DNA of 64,000 nucleotides from Xanthocytophaga flava (lineage in GTDB: Bacteria; Bacteroidota; Bacteroidia; Cytophagales; 172606-1): NCBI GenBank assembly GCA_030068525.1, contig JASJOS010000006.1, positions 62,001 to 126,000 of the forward strand, in the 5' to 3' direction. The translations under genes were made by a program, and so were the position numbers. Positions 18,048 through 26,088 of this stretch are shown piece after piece. How positions within the stretch are numbered: position 1 is the stretch's first letter; every line of letters starts with the position of its first letter. Below the pieces are notes generated by a model. It was not told where the DNA came from. It made no database searches and saw only the letters and a program-made list of their open reading frames with translations.

Positions 18048-19180
18048 AGTTGTTGCTTTAGTATTGAAAATCAAAGAGAAGCAAGCAAACATAGATTGTT
18101 GCTTGTGTTTTGGTGAATAATCCGGATCTGTCTGTTGTGTTACTTGTAAAGTCTTCAAATGATTCTAAGTGGCATCACCTTGAATCATAAACGGCTATAT
18201 TCTGTATATCTCATTCTTTGTCTACCAATCTCAGATACTATCTTGCTTTTATCTGATATATGGATGGAAATGACCTTTTTGTCCAAAACTCGTAGAAACG
18301 GTTCGAATGCTTAACGAAATGGAAAACGGATGAGAATAATCTTCTTTGGATATAAAGAGAAAGAAAAGAATTGCTTTCAGTAGTTCAGTTATAATACTAA
18401 TAGCTCATTACCAGTTTCACGACACATTCTTAAGCGGTTTTCTTGATTAGGCTGACTTACACAGAGAAGCAGATAGCATGTAAAGACAATAATAGCTAGT
18501 ATACAACAAATCGGTACATTCAAATGGGTTGTAGATTAAGTTTGTTTTGTGGAAGTTAGTGTATATAGCATCTATCTTACATAGCGTATATACATATAAG
18601 ACGAACATGCGCAGTAATCCATCTCACTAAACTGAGTGCAAGTTAGCTACAGATGTAAATCCAAAAAAAGGAAATAAGCAGATATTCTATGTTTATGTAA
18701 TATTGCTACTCTATTTTGTAGTATCTGTTCTTAAACGAGTATGCTTTTTTATAATGCATTGTCTGCTTCTAGTGTTCTGTAACTATACATAGAAGTGATT
18801 GAGATAGTTTGTACGGATAAGCCTGGAGGTATATATTTAAATTATGGATAGAAATTCCAGTGTTAGAAATAAGTATATCTATGCAAAGTTGTGAAAGTAT
18901 TTTACAGGCTTTTTAGTAAACATGCATATTGTAATGATAGCTTACTATTGGTAAGGCATAGAATTCGTTAACGGGCTACTTAATGTATAGAGTCAAGTTG
19001 ATTTATTCTATGAAATGTCATTTTTTGAGCTATATATGACATTATTATTTTGTGGTTTATAAATTTCTTCATTTTTACTGGAAATACTAATGCTGTAAAA
19101 TGTTGAGTCTTTTTGCAAAATGTCAAGAAAAATAACCAGTTACGTTTTGCAGACATTACAAAAACTATAAATTAGATAAA
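18048..19180. other. Gene-free kilobase between divergent genes
   Basis: About 1.13 kb of AT-rich sequence between the receptor (minus) and the gene at 19181 (plus). No frame with coding character, RNA gene or strong hairpin was seen on either strand. Part of it must hold the two divergent promoters; the remainder is unusually long for this window. Confidence 0.5.
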
Positions 19181-19708
19181 ATGAAAGACGAATACTTTAA
19201 GATCTTTCCTTCTATGAACCGAATGGATTTGGTCTTACGGGATACTGACCATAATCTGATAACAGAGCTAAAATATGAGTATGGTACCTCAATAGGTATT
19301 GTTAATTTGGATGGGCTGGAATATTCATTTGAAAAGAAATCAAGGAAAATTGTCAGTTTTTTGTGTAATCAATCAGTTCGTAGTGAGATACATTTTGTCT
19401 TTGACTATCCCTGGGAAAGGTTTGCATATTTTCAGATAAATAATGAAAAATTTATTTTAAAACATACCTTTTCTGAAGCTGGAATACGACTACTAAAATC
19501 TGACTCTTCTCTTGTTTTAAGGATGAAATGGAAGCTATATGCAGAAGAAAAGGACAACTGGTTCATTCATTTCTTTTTCAAAAATAGATATTATCTGATT
19601 CAGATTATAGATGAAATGATGGAGAGATCTCAAATACTTGCATTGGTACTGATTTGTGGATATTGTATGCAGGTATTCTTTCATGAAAAATTTGATGACT
19701 GGAATTGA
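19181..19708 (+). CDS. Hypothetical protein (175 aa)
   Basis: This soluble protein without a signal peptide is rich in beta strands and aromatics, with paired segments such as MDLVLRDTDHNLITELKYEY and LVLRMKWKLYAEE. The C-terminus is more hydrophobic (SQILALVLICGYCMQVFF) and could associate with the membrane. Alternating beta hairpins around charged turns recall tubby-like or LURP-type barrels, but only superficially. It precedes the DUF6624-TonB gene, whose longest reading frame overlaps its stop by 4 bases; the likely start of that gene is about 160 bases further on. Confidence 0.6.
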   Translation: MKDEYFKIFPSMNRMDLVLRDTDHNLITELKYEYGTSIGIVNLDGLEYSFEKKSRKIVSFLCNQSVRSEIHFVFDYPWERFAYFQINNEKFILKHTFSEAGIRLLKSDSSLVLRMKWKLYAEEKDNWFIHFFFKNRYYLIQIIDEMMERSQILALVLICGYCMQVFFHEKFDDWN

Positions 19709-19866
19709 GATGGACTTGGAATCAGACTTTTTTCATTATTCTAAATAGAAATGCCTGTGATCTTAAGACACTATATTCTTCAGGTATGAGTAACTATTTT
19801 ATTAAACGAACTCTAAAACTTTTTATACCTATAAGCATCTACATGCTACACTCAACTCAGAAACAT

Positions 19867-20784
19867 ATGATATTCCTCAAAGAGACGTGGTTACTTTTAT
19901 GGCTATTTTTTCTCTTTACAACCGCTTTTGCACAATCCTACCCTAAAAAACTGATAGCTCAGCTGGATACTATAATCCAGTCAGATCAGCAATATCGTAG
20001 TGTGGCAACAAGGAAGGCCACCAAAACTCCGGAAGAAGAAGCAAGTCAGATGCGGAAACAAAGTGCTATTGACATTGCTAATATGGCTAAAATAGATAAG
20101 ATCATTGCTAAGTATGGGTATCCGGGAAAATCACTGGTAGGAGAGAAGTATCAATCCGTAGCCTTGATGGTGATTCAGCACAATGATCCGGCAGCCAGGG
20201 AAAAATACCTGCCTTTATTGATAGAGGCGGCGGGTAAAGGAGAGGTAAATGCATCATCAGTTGCTATTATGATAGACCGTTCCAAAATGGATAAAGGTGA
20301 AAAGCAAATCTATGGATCACAGTTGCATGAAACCAAGCAAGGCGTAAAATTGATACCTATCGAAGATGAACCTAATGTAAATGTACGTCGGGCAAAAGTG
20401 GGTCTGCCACCATTGGAAGTATACCTGAAGCACTGGAATTTTAATTACAAGCTTCCAACAACAATCAATCCTAATCCGGCTGACTGGTATTACGTACCAG
20501 AAGCTCGTTCGGAGTCAGCCGTAGAACTCATAGGGGGTGATAATGCTCTATACAGCAAACTCTTCTATCCGGCTAAGGCCAAGGAGAATAACATTTCTGG
20601 TTTTGTGACAATAGAGTTAACAATTGACAAAAATGGAATTCCCAAAAATCCAGTAGTAGTTAAATCATTGGGCTATGGTTGTGACGAAGAAGCCCTTCGG
20701 GTAATCAAAGAAGCCCGGTTTACAAATACCTCAGGGGAGGAGGCAGAAATGCGCATGCGGTTACCGTTTCCTTATGTCAAATAA
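19867..20784 (+). CDS. DUF6624 domain fused to a TonB C-terminal domain, secreted
   Basis: The preferred start at 19867 yields a signal peptide ending near TTAFAQ; an in-frame ATG at 19843 is an alternative. Residues about 25-200 match DUF6624: DTIIQSDQQYR, IIAKYGYPGKSLVGEKYQSV, MVIQHNDPAAREKYLPLL, MIDRSKMDKGEKQIYGSQLH and VRRAKVGLPPLEVYLKHW. The last 90 residues are a TonB_C-like domain with GFVTIELTIDKNGIPKNPVV and GCDEEALRVIKEARF. The second half is the module that TonB proteins use to touch outer-membrane receptors, but no membrane anchor for energy transfer is present. It is probably a periplasmic or surface protein of unknown role. Confidence 0.8.
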   Translation: MIFLKETWLLLWLFFLFTTAFAQSYPKKLIAQLDTIIQSDQQYRSVATRKATKTPEEEASQMRKQSAIDIANMAKIDKIIAKYGYPGKSLVGEKYQSVALMVIQHNDPAAREKYLPLLIEAAGKGEVNASSVAIMIDRSKMDKGEKQIYGSQLHETKQGVKLIPIEDEPNVNVRRAKVGLPPLEVYLKHWNFNYKLPTTINPNPADWYYVPEARSESAVELIGGDNALYSKLFYPAKAKENNISGFVTIELTIDKNGIPKNPVVVKSLGYGCDEEALRVIKEARFTNTSGEEAEMRMRLPFPYVK

Positions 20785-20819
20785 GAGTACTGTCGTGACT
20801 GACTTTATAATGTTGGCTG

Positions 20820-20852
20820 AAAGTCAATACTATCAGGATAGTGCTTTTTTTT
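20820..20852 (+). terminator. Probable terminator of the DUF6624-TonB gene
   Basis: AAAG and TACTATC around 20820-20834 can pair with GATAGTG and CTTT at 20837-20848, and a run of eight T follows the stem. The stem is interrupted and the loop is small. Confidence 0.5.
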
Positions 20853-20966
20853 CTGAGAGATTTTTGGGTAGAATTAGTGTAATTCTACTTTTAAGCTAGA
20901 TTTTCATGAGCATTATTAATTTCAGAGAGATAATCTGATCTGGTATCTCAACCTACCCATCATTTA

Positions 20967-21029
20967 ATTGAGAATGAAACACCCTACATTCATACCATGA
21001 TACTGAATGTAGGGTGTTTCATTCTCAAT
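20967..21029. terminator. Long perfect hairpin between convergent genes (bidirectional terminator)
   Basis: The arm at 20967-20992 (starting ATTGAGAATGAAACACCC) is an exact reverse complement of 21004-21029: a 26-bp stem with an 11-base loop. It sits between a plus-strand gene ending at 20784 and a minus-strand gene ending at 21063, so it can stop transcription from both sides. Confidence 0.8.
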
Positions 21030-21062
21030 AATAGTATTTCCAGTGAATAAAATCTCTGAATA

Positions 21063-21527
21063 TTAAGCCGCACTCAGCTTTTCCACAGACTGTTTCATGC
21101 GGATACTTTGGAGGATATTTTGAACAGTTTCCAGATCTGTTGAGTGTTGTTCGCATTTTTCTTGTTTGTGATCGACTGTAAATGTGCAGATAAACAGATT
21201 GTTACCTATACCTGTAATCCAGTAATATACAAACAGATCTCCATCATCCTGCTGAATATTTTTTCGGAAATGAGCACAGTCAAAATCGCCTAGCTGGATA
21301 CGATTGGCTCCCTCGTTTTTTAGTACCTCATCCTGAATAAAAATAGAGGCAATGTCTTTGCTGGGGTTTCTACGTCTGGCTAAACGGAAAGGAATAATAC
21401 GCAGATTACCAGTCCAGGAATTAGTATCAAAGAAGGCATAGGCACCATCTTCACCACAATCGTATTCTTCCCAGGAAAGAGGAAGTTCCATGCTAAACCA
21501 TCCATTTTCTGATGTGTAGGTCTTCAT
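21063..21527 (-). CDS. DUF3805 domain protein
   Basis: The 154-residue protein has no signal peptide and follows the DUF3805 pattern: YTSENGWFSMELPLSWEEYD, YAFFDTNSWTGNLRIIPFRL, DFDCAHFRKNIQQDDGDLFV and YYWITGIGNNLFICTFTVD. The fold is a small alpha/beta domain related to the PsbP/Mog1-like group. No enzymatic function is known. It appears monocistronic, with a 26-bp hairpin beyond its stop and a gene-free stretch upstream. Confidence 0.8.
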   Translation of the reverse strand: MKTYTSENGWFSMELPLSWEEYDCGEDGAYAFFDTNSWTGNLRIIPFRLARRRNPSKDIASIFIQDEVLKNEGANRIQLGDFDCAHFRKNIQQDDGDLFVYYWITGIGNNLFICTFTVDHKQEKCEQHSTDLETVQNILQSIRMKQSVEKLSAA

Positions 21528-22069
21528 TGTAATGTATGCTGAGTTTATAAGTGATACATATACTCCTTGTTCACAATGGATTAGATACTTTGAATTTCCA
21601 AAGTATGAGATAGCAGACAGGCTATTTTCTGAAAGAAAGTTAAGAAATATATATAAAATATAAAAGAAATTATTGAATTTTTTGTGGTGGTATTGATAAG
21701 AGTGATGCGGATAGTTGCTCTACAGACTATTGCTTTATACAAAAGATGGCTGGTAGTTGGTTAATTATATAGTGATATTGTATATAAGAAGATGCTAAAA
21801 GCTACTTCCGGATAAAGCTTAATATAACTGCTGATAGAATAATATAGGTTTTTTGAGAGCTTTCTATGTATTGCTCTAGCTTTAGTAAAAAGCAGTCCGA
21901 TTTGAAGAAGTATATCAGATGCTTATGTCATAATCTGGTACCTATTAGAAGTCTTTTAGTCAGAGATGAGGAGAGATAATAAACATATTTGCCAAATTCT
22001 GCAATTCAAACCAGCTTACTTTTTCTATTTTGTGATAGAGAAGTAAAGTAGGGACTCTTTAAAATAATC
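21528..22069. other. Gene-free stretch between DUF3805 and ChrB-AraC genes
   Basis: About 540 AT-rich bases. Short frames here lack coding character, and no RNA gene or strong hairpin was seen. It should contain the DUF3805 promoter and the end of the ChrB-AraC transcript. Confidence 0.45.
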
Positions 22070-22915
22070 TTACTTTTTATTGATTCTTTTCCGGTATTCG
22101 GCTGGACTCTGACCTGTATATTTTCTAAAAATGCGTGTAAAATGGCTTTGATCCGAAAATCCAGTGAGATAAGCAATCTCAGCAAGAGAATGAGAGGAGC
22201 TTTGTAGCAAATCCATTGCCTTTTCAATCCGTAGTTTACGGATATACTCGCCAAAAGACAGATTGTTAAAATATTTGGAAAACTCACGCGATAAATATGC
22301 CGGATGAATATTGAGTCCTTCGGAAATCTCTTTCAGGCTTAAACTCAAGTTTGTATCAATCTGATCCTGTATAATTTCCTTTAGATCTTTTGCCCATCCT
22401 GGCATTTTACCTGGTTGTGATTTTTTTTCGTTCAGATAAGTGTTGAATACCTTTAAAAAAAGTCGCTCAGTAGGAGATTGCGTATGTTTTTCTTTCTGTA
22501 AGTGTTTGGCCCAACTATAAAGTGAATCATAGATCAGCATTCCCTTTTCCAACAACTCATAGTCATCTGTAATATTAAACGCTAGTCCTGCTGAAATGGC
22601 CCATAAGCCTGATGCCTGAGCTGCGAGGGTATGATCATCTGTATCAGCTCCCCGAATAATAGGTGCGATGCTATGTAAAGCAGGGTCGGTAAGCTTGTAT
22701 TTACTCAGAAAATAATCAAAGGTGCACTGGTCCTGGTAATGGGTAAACTCTGCTTCTGGAATGTCAAATGGAATCGCATTCATGTCTTGTGCCATTGCCT
22801 GAATTTGTTCATATGGAACAAAAATAAATTCAGCCTCCGGATCAATAAACCGCCTGATCAACCAGGGACAAGCTATACGATCTATTTTGGGGCGTTCACG
22901 GGTAATCCATTTCAT
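22070..22915 (-). CDS. ChrB-type chromate-resistance domain fused to an AraC helix-turn-helix
   Basis: Residues 1-140 match the C-terminal domain of the chromate-resistance regulator ChrB: WITRERPKIDRIACPWLIRR, FIDPEAEFIFVP, IPFDIPEAEFTHYQDQCTFD, FLSKYKL and IIRGADTDDH, then GMLIYDSLYSW. After a linker (about 145-180) an AraC DNA-binding domain runs from SLSLKEISEGLNIHPAYLSR to IAYLTGFSDQSHFTRIFRKY and SPAEYRKR. The conserved cysteines, histidine and acidic residues of the ChrB part suggest a metal- or oxyanion-sensing role. No chromate transporter ChrA is nearby, so the target genes lie elsewhere or the ligand differs. Confidence 0.85.
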   Translation of the reverse strand: MKWITRERPKIDRIACPWLIRRFIDPEAEFIFVPYEQIQAMAQDMNAIPFDIPEAEFTHYQDQCTFDYFLSKYKLTDPALHSIAPIIRGADTDDHTLAAQASGLWAISAGLAFNITDDYELLEKGMLIYDSLYSWAKHLQKEKHTQSPTERLFLKVFNTYLNEKKSQPGKMPGWAKDLKEIIQDQIDTNLSLSLKEISEGLNIHPAYLSREFSKYFNNLSFGEYIRKLRIEKAMDLLQSSSHSLAEIAYLTGFSDQSHFTRIFRKYTGQSPAEYRKRINKK

Positions 22916-23346
22916 ATAATTTTACATTGGGTAGTAAGAAGTATCATTCTTCCAGAGGTCTTAAAGCTTTTTAAGTACTGGACTCATGCCATTTCCATAG
23001 CATTCTAAGGTTTCAAAGGAAGTTTGTCCGCAAAGGTAAAGCCTTTCCCTAAACCTTACCAGTACACCAGGATGAAAAAGCAGGTTATTCGTTTTGTTAA
23101 TGCAGCATAGATATTTGAGTAAATAAGAGAAAGGACATAAAGTACTGGGATCAGTATTGGTAGTATATTCGTAGTTTGATAGTCACAATGCCAAAAAATA
23201 TTGCATAGGAAGTATAGAATGAAATTAATCGTATAGAATGGTCTCTGTTTTTGTGGAATTTTGTGCATATTCCAATGTCAGCATTTGTCAAAGAACATGT
23301 TATATAAGTGGACATCTAGTGCTACCCGTTCTGTCTGAAAAGAGTT
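22916..23346. other. Intergenic region between divergent regulators
   Basis: About 430 bases separate the ChrB-AraC gene (minus) from the AraC gene (plus). No gene or RNA was recognised. The small minus-strand frame at 23056-23268 is hydrophobic and AT-rich, without features of a real protein. Confidence 0.45.
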
Positions 23347-23376
23347 ATGCAAAATAATCTTACACAAATACACTGT

Positions 23377-24201
23377 ATGCTTTCCTATATACAATATCAA
23401 CCTTCTTCACTACTTGCCAGGTACATCGAATGCTACTGGATATTTAAGGTTCCTTTGATGGCTGCTTCGTTCGTTGAACGACTCATACCAGGCGGGAGAG
23501 TTGAATTGATGATTAATCTGGGACACTCCATGCATTTTCTGGCCAACGATAAGCTGGAACAGGGCGATCTGATTGATCAGGTACACATTATGGGTCAGAG
23601 GAACCGGATTTATTATGCAAAATCAAGTGGGGAAATGTATATGTTGGGTGCTCGTTTTAAGCCGGGAGGGATTCATGCATTCACCAGATTACCTGCCAGT
23701 GAGTTGCTTAATCAGGTGATTTCTGCGGAAGACGTGTTAGGAGGTACACTCAAAGGGTGGGAGGACAGGTTACGAGAAAAGAAAACAGATGCAGAACGAA
23801 TAGCATTATTGGATCTATTAATGCAGCAACTGGTTCAATATACTACTACTGAATGGAATGACTGTACTAAGATTATTGATATAATTCGTCAGAAAAATGT
23901 ACTATCTGTCAATGAATTATGTGACGAGAATGAGTCATACTACAAAAAGCTGGAAAGGAGTTTTCTGAAATATGTAGGCTATACCCCAAAACATTATTAC
24001 CGTATTGTTCGCTTTAACAAAGCCCTCCGGCAGATGCAATTTAACCAGAAGTCTCTCACTGCGATTTCGCATGATTGCGATTATTATGATCAGTCGCACT
24101 TTATCAAAGACTTTCGGCAATTTACTGGAACTACTCCCCGCCAGTTTCAGTCCGAAACTCATCATATTGCTGATTTTCTGATTAGCCAGCAACCTGTCTA
24201 A
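23377..24201 (+). CDS. AraC-family transcriptional regulator (DUF6597-type N-domain)
   Basis: The start at 23377 (MLSYIQYQPSSLLARYIECY) fits the usual family N-terminus better than an ATG 10 codons upstream. The sensor half includes ERLIPGGRVELMINLGHSMH, GARFKPGGIHAFTRLPASEL and an oligomerising helix. The C-terminal DNA-binding half has VNELCDENESYYKKLERSFL and CDYYDQSHFIKDFRQFTGTT. It shares its C-terminal signature with the regulator at 14576. The Lnt-like gene starts 69 bases downstream in the same direction and may be cotranscribed. The ligand is unknown. Confidence 0.88.
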   Translation: MLSYIQYQPSSLLARYIECYWIFKVPLMAASFVERLIPGGRVELMINLGHSMHFLANDKLEQGDLIDQVHIMGQRNRIYYAKSSGEMYMLGARFKPGGIHAFTRLPASELLNQVISAEDVLGGTLKGWEDRLREKKTDAERIALLDLLMQQLVQYTTTEWNDCTKIIDIIRQKNVLSVNELCDENESYYKKLERSFLKYVGYTPKHYYRIVRFNKALRQMQFNQKSLTAISHDCDYYDQSHFIKDFRQFTGTTPRQFQSETHHIADFLISQQPV

Positions 24202-24270
24202 AATTTACAATTTTCTTTGTGTAAGACACATTAGTTTTGACAACCGCTTAAACAACCTGTTTTTTCTATC

Positions 24271-25731
24271 ATGCTCTCTGTCAAAACACCAGTTACCCGT
24301 TTATCTTTTAGCTTACCCGTGATGGTTCTGGGGACTCTTATTTCCGGACTAGGCTGGTATGTGTCCTGCGGATTGTCTGGTGAGTATGGATGGCTCCTCT
24401 GGATAGCTCCTGTACCTGTGTTAATTCTTTCATTTCAGACAAGTAAAGGAGCTACTTTTCTGATAGCATTCACTGCCTATCTGATAGGAAGACTTAGCTG
24501 GTTTTCCTATCTGGAATCTGTGGCTACATTGATACCTGCCATTATTTTTACACTTTTATTTCCATTGGTTTTTGCTTGTATCATACTTATAAGCAGAATT
24601 ATTGTGCTTCAGATAGGCTCCTGGTATACACTATTTGCCTTTCCTGTGTTTTTTACCACATTTGAGTTTTTATTTTCGATTTCTTCACCTCATGGAACAG
24701 CTGGAAGCATAGCCTATTCACAGATGAATATATTGTCACTTATTCAAATTGCTTCAGTTACTGGCATGTTGGGTATTACATTCTTTGTGACCTGTGTTCC
24801 TTCTGCCATAGCTGTAGGTTGGTTATATCATAAAGAGAAAGTTCAATTCAGATATATACTCAGTTTTTTGACTTTGCTTATTATCTCTGTTTTAGGATTG
24901 GGTGAGTTCCGATTGATCAGTATTCCCAGAACTCCTAAATTCAAAGCAGGATTGGTGTCATTGGATGAGAAATACCATTACGAACCGGGTCGGGTAGAGG
25001 CATCAAAAGAAATTAAGGCAGTTGAAAACTATGTTTTTCAGATAGCAGAACTTGCCAGACAAGGTGCTCACATGATCGTATTACCAGAAAGAGCGATTAA
25101 CATTCATACAGAAACCAATGTCGAGATATTCAGTCTCTTACAAGATGCTGCCAGACAAAATCAGGTGGGGCTGGTGATCGGATACACCAATCTGGTGCAA
25201 AAGCCTGAGACTAATGCCGCCTTAATTATTGATGTGACAGGCAATCTACTGAATCAGTACAACAAAGTTCATTTAATACCAGGGTTAGAAAGTCAGTTTA
25301 TGCCTGGAAAAGATCCTGGTATAGTCAACTTTATGAGTAATCAGACTGGTATGGCTATATGTAAGGATCTCGATTTTACCAGATATATCCGAAAGTATGG
25401 AGTTGCTGGCATCTCTGTGTTATTTGTACCTGCATGGGATTTTACAGTAGATGATTGGCTTCATAGTCGAATGGCTATTTTGAGAAGCGTAGAAAATGGC
25501 TTTTCTCAGGTTCGGGCTGCACGTAAAGGAAGATTAACGATCAATGACGCTTATGGTAGGGTTACCAGTGAAGCAAATTGTGCCGATGGCCAGCAGGCTT
25601 TACTGATAGGATCAGTTTCTATAGTAAGAATCCATACACTATATAGTCGGTTTGGAGAATGGTTTGGGGTGTTAAATGTATTGGCTGTGATATGGTTTAT
25701 TTCTATCTATATGTATAGACGAAAGAGGTAG
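24271..25731 (+). CDS. Apolipoprotein N-acyltransferase-like membrane protein (Lnt/carbon-nitrogen hydrolase)
   Basis: Six or seven membrane helices occupy residues about 1-210, then a nitrilase-like domain (about 225-455) and a last helix. The catalytic triad of the family is visible: E in MIVLPERAINIH, K in YNKVHLIPGLE and C in GMAICKDLDFTRY. Lnt adds the third acyl chain to lipoproteins at the inner membrane. The order and length (486 aa) match, but the sequence looks divergent and its place after an AraC regulator is not that of a housekeeping gene. It may be a second, specialised acyltransferase rather than the essential Lnt. Confidence 0.8.
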   Translation: MLSVKTPVTRLSFSLPVMVLGTLISGLGWYVSCGLSGEYGWLLWIAPVPVLILSFQTSKGATFLIAFTAYLIGRLSWFSYLESVATLIPAIIFTLLFPLVFACIILISRIIVLQIGSWYTLFAFPVFFTTFEFLFSISSPHGTAGSIAYSQMNILSLIQIASVTGMLGITFFVTCVPSAIAVGWLYHKEKVQFRYILSFLTLLIISVLGLGEFRLISIPRTPKFKAGLVSLDEKYHYEPGRVEASKEIKAVENYVFQIAELARQGAHMIVLPERAINIHTETNVEIFSLLQDAARQNQVGLVIGYTNLVQKPETNAALIIDVTGNLLNQYNKVHLIPGLESQFMPGKDPGIVNFMSNQTGMAICKDLDFTRYIRKYGVAGISVLFVPAWDFTVDDWLHSRMAILRSVENGFSQVRAARKGRLTINDAYGRVTSEANCADGQQALLIGSVSIVRIHTLYSRFGEWFGVLNVLAVIWFISIYMYRRKR

Positions 25732-25741
25732 ATCATTGTTT

Positions 25742-25888
25742 TTATGTAGAAGTATTTTGTTCTAATTCAGTACCACCCTTACTATTTGTAATAGAAGTCG
25801 CTAATTTCCAACTCTTGCCATCTGAAGAAATCAGTACATCCTATTTTTTGGCATAGGAGGCTTCCCATAAAATCTGAATTCCTTCCAT
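25742..25888 (-). pseudogene. Remnant of an F5/8-type C (discoidin) carbohydrate-binding domain
   Basis: The minus strand reads MEGIQILWEASYAKK, a TAG, then DVLISSDGKSWKLATSITNS and KGGTELEQNTST before a stop at 25744-25742. The pattern of a tryptophan-containing strand, a tyrosine-aspartate strand, SSDGKSW and a glycine-glycine turn is that of discoidin domains attached to glycoside hydrolases. The internal TAG and the lack of upstream sequence show it is broken. It is probably the tail of a lost enzyme gene. Confidence 0.6.
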
Positions 25889-25945
25889 CGTATGTTGTTT
25901 TTAAAGGCCCGGAAGCACAAACCTATGAACATCTGTAAAAGAAAA

Positions 25946-26007
25946 CAAAAGGCTACTACCGAGAAGAAAAATGATACGGATCTTCGTTTCTGGTAGCTTA
26001 CCTTTTG
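25946..26007. repeat. Imperfect long hairpin before the permease gene end
   Basis: CAAAAGG with CTACC and GAGAAGA (25946-25968) can pair with TCTTCGTTTC, GGTAG and CCTTTTG (25981-26007), with small bulges. It lies 80 bases beyond the permease stop on the minus strand and may act as a terminator for it or for the Lnt-like gene. Confidence 0.4.
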
Positions 26008-26088
26008 ATAACAGCTTAATAAATATGAGCATTTTCCAGGATTTCTTTATGTTGGTTTAACATGTAGCCAACTACCCTAACAAAATAT

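Noticed and set aside
23056..23268. 70-codon hydrophobic minus-strand frame between two regulators
   Set aside because: Hydrophobicity comes from T-rich DNA; no start context, conserved pattern or neighbour logic.
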